A stretch of 64,000 bases of DNA from positions 1 to 64,000 of the forward strand of contig SVHU01000002.1 in the NCBI GenBank assembly GCA_015055625.1, read 5' to 3'. The DNA is from Clostridiales bacterium (GTDB taxonomy: Bacteria; Bacillota; Clostridia; Christensenellales; Pumilibacteraceae). The translations under genes and the position numbers were made by a program. Shown in pieces: positions 63,684 to 64,000 of this stretch; the first letter of the stretch is position 1, and each line of letters opens with the position of its first letter. The notes under the pieces were generated by a model. The model searched no databases and was not told where the DNA came from. It was given only the letters and a program-made list of their open reading frames with translations.

Positions 63684-63898
63684 GCGAGCAAGACAAAGAT
63701 TTACACGTTCTTGCGCAGGGCGTGTGCTAGGCGCACACAACCAAGTAAGGTTGTGGAAATATGCTGTATTGCGAAGTAAATAGCTATGACGGCTTAGTTG
63801 CGAGCAAGACAAAGATTTACACGTTCTTGCGCAGGGCGTGTGCTAGGCGCACACAACCAAGTAAGGTTGTGGAAATATGCTGTATTGCGAAGTAAATA
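63684..63898. repeat. Two tandem identical copies of a variant hairpin element
   Basis: A 99-bp unit at 63684-63782 recurs without visible change at 63800-63898 (period 116 bp). Each has GCAAGA/TCTTGC arms and the tip GTGTGC TAGGC GCACAC followed by AACCA. This differs from copies 1 and 2 by a compensating change in the stem (AC/GT to GC/GC). A CACAACC/GGTTGTG hairpin overlaps the tip. Confidence 0.8.
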
Positions 63899-63925
63899 AG
63901 GCGTCATAATGGCGTTATAATAAAG

Positions 63926-63963
63926 AAAACCATACCCGATAACGCATTATGGGCATGGCTTTT
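63926..63963. terminator. Terminator-like hairpin at window end
   Basis: AAAACCATACCC pairs with GGGCATGGCTTTT with one mismatch at each arm around a 13-nt loop. It may end a gene lying right of the window on the minus strand, or a plus-strand transcript of the repeats. Confidence 0.6.
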
Positions 63964-64000
63964 CCTGTTTTACGGTTGAAATTATCTTGCGCGACGACGA

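Noticed and set aside
1-64000. tRNA, rRNA, prophage, transposase or integrase genes
   Set aside because: No cloverleaf, rRNA segment or recombinase motif was seen on either strand.

Overview
The window is about 64 kb of AT-rich chromosomal DNA, probably from an uncultured gut-type Clostridia (Bacillota). The reasons are strong AAGGAGG-type ribosome binding sites, TTGACA/TATAAT promoters with 17-18 bp spacers, many intrinsic terminators, lipobox lipoproteins with InlB-type repeats, and a dense set of cytoplasmic glycosidases next to AraC regulators. The placement is inference; there is no rRNA or other phylogenetic marker. I saw no tRNA, rRNA, CRISPR array, transposase or prophage.

Layout. 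0-11 kb is housekeeping and ion or nucleobase traffic: a membrane-anchored XRE regulator, a cysteine hydrolase, a MATE exporter, MntP, an AzgA/PbuG-type purine permease with a structured leader, a PP2C phosphatase plus Ser/Thr kinase pair, and a P-type cation ATPase preceded by a convincing yybP-ykoY (Mn2+) riboswitch. 11-27 kb is a glycan-use region: a DUF4091 protein, a GH2 enzyme, a 1824-residue surface lipoprotein, a GH43 lipoprotein, a Gfo/Idh/MocA oxidoreductase, an SDR and two AraC regulators, sharing a GGACAAAAAG operator-like motif. 27-42 kb is a sugar-acid and polyol catabolic region: class II aldolase, an XRE-PfkB fusion, a divergent AroD-like enzyme, two MDR dehydrogenases, DgoK, DgoD, a UlaG-like hydrolase, an aldose epimerase and a GH-A hydrolase. 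42-54 kb holds alpha-galactosidase, NADP-isocitrate dehydrogenase, Ddl, a large GH2 enzyme, a nitrilase-GDPD fusion and a sialidase-like/AraC fusion. 54-64 kb holds a frameshifted glnA, a YwaF protein, proBAC, a small XRE cluster, prfA and a DUF1385-PrmC fusion.

How the genes may work together. GH36, GH2, GH43 and GH-A hydrolases release sugars, mostly in the cytoplasm because only the GH43 and giant lipoproteins carry export signals. The epimerase, SDR and Gfo/Idh enzymes, UlaG-like hydrolase, DgoD, DgoK and aldolase could carry galactose-like sugars through an oxidative (De Ley-Doudoroff-like) route. No sugar transporter and no KDPGal aldolase is visible here, so the route is incomplete within the window.

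The most unusual material is (i) three domain fusions that join sensing to catalysis or two hydrolases (XRE-PfkB kinase, sialidase-like-AraC, nitrilase-GDPD), (ii) an AroD relative that keeps the Schiff-base Lys/His but not the usual substrate carboxylate and arginine positions, and (iii) a family of short palindromes and a larger nested hairpin element whose stems change in a compensating way between copies at 37.4-38.4, 60.3-60.5 and 63.4-63.9 kb. All claims come from reading the sequence; no database search was run.
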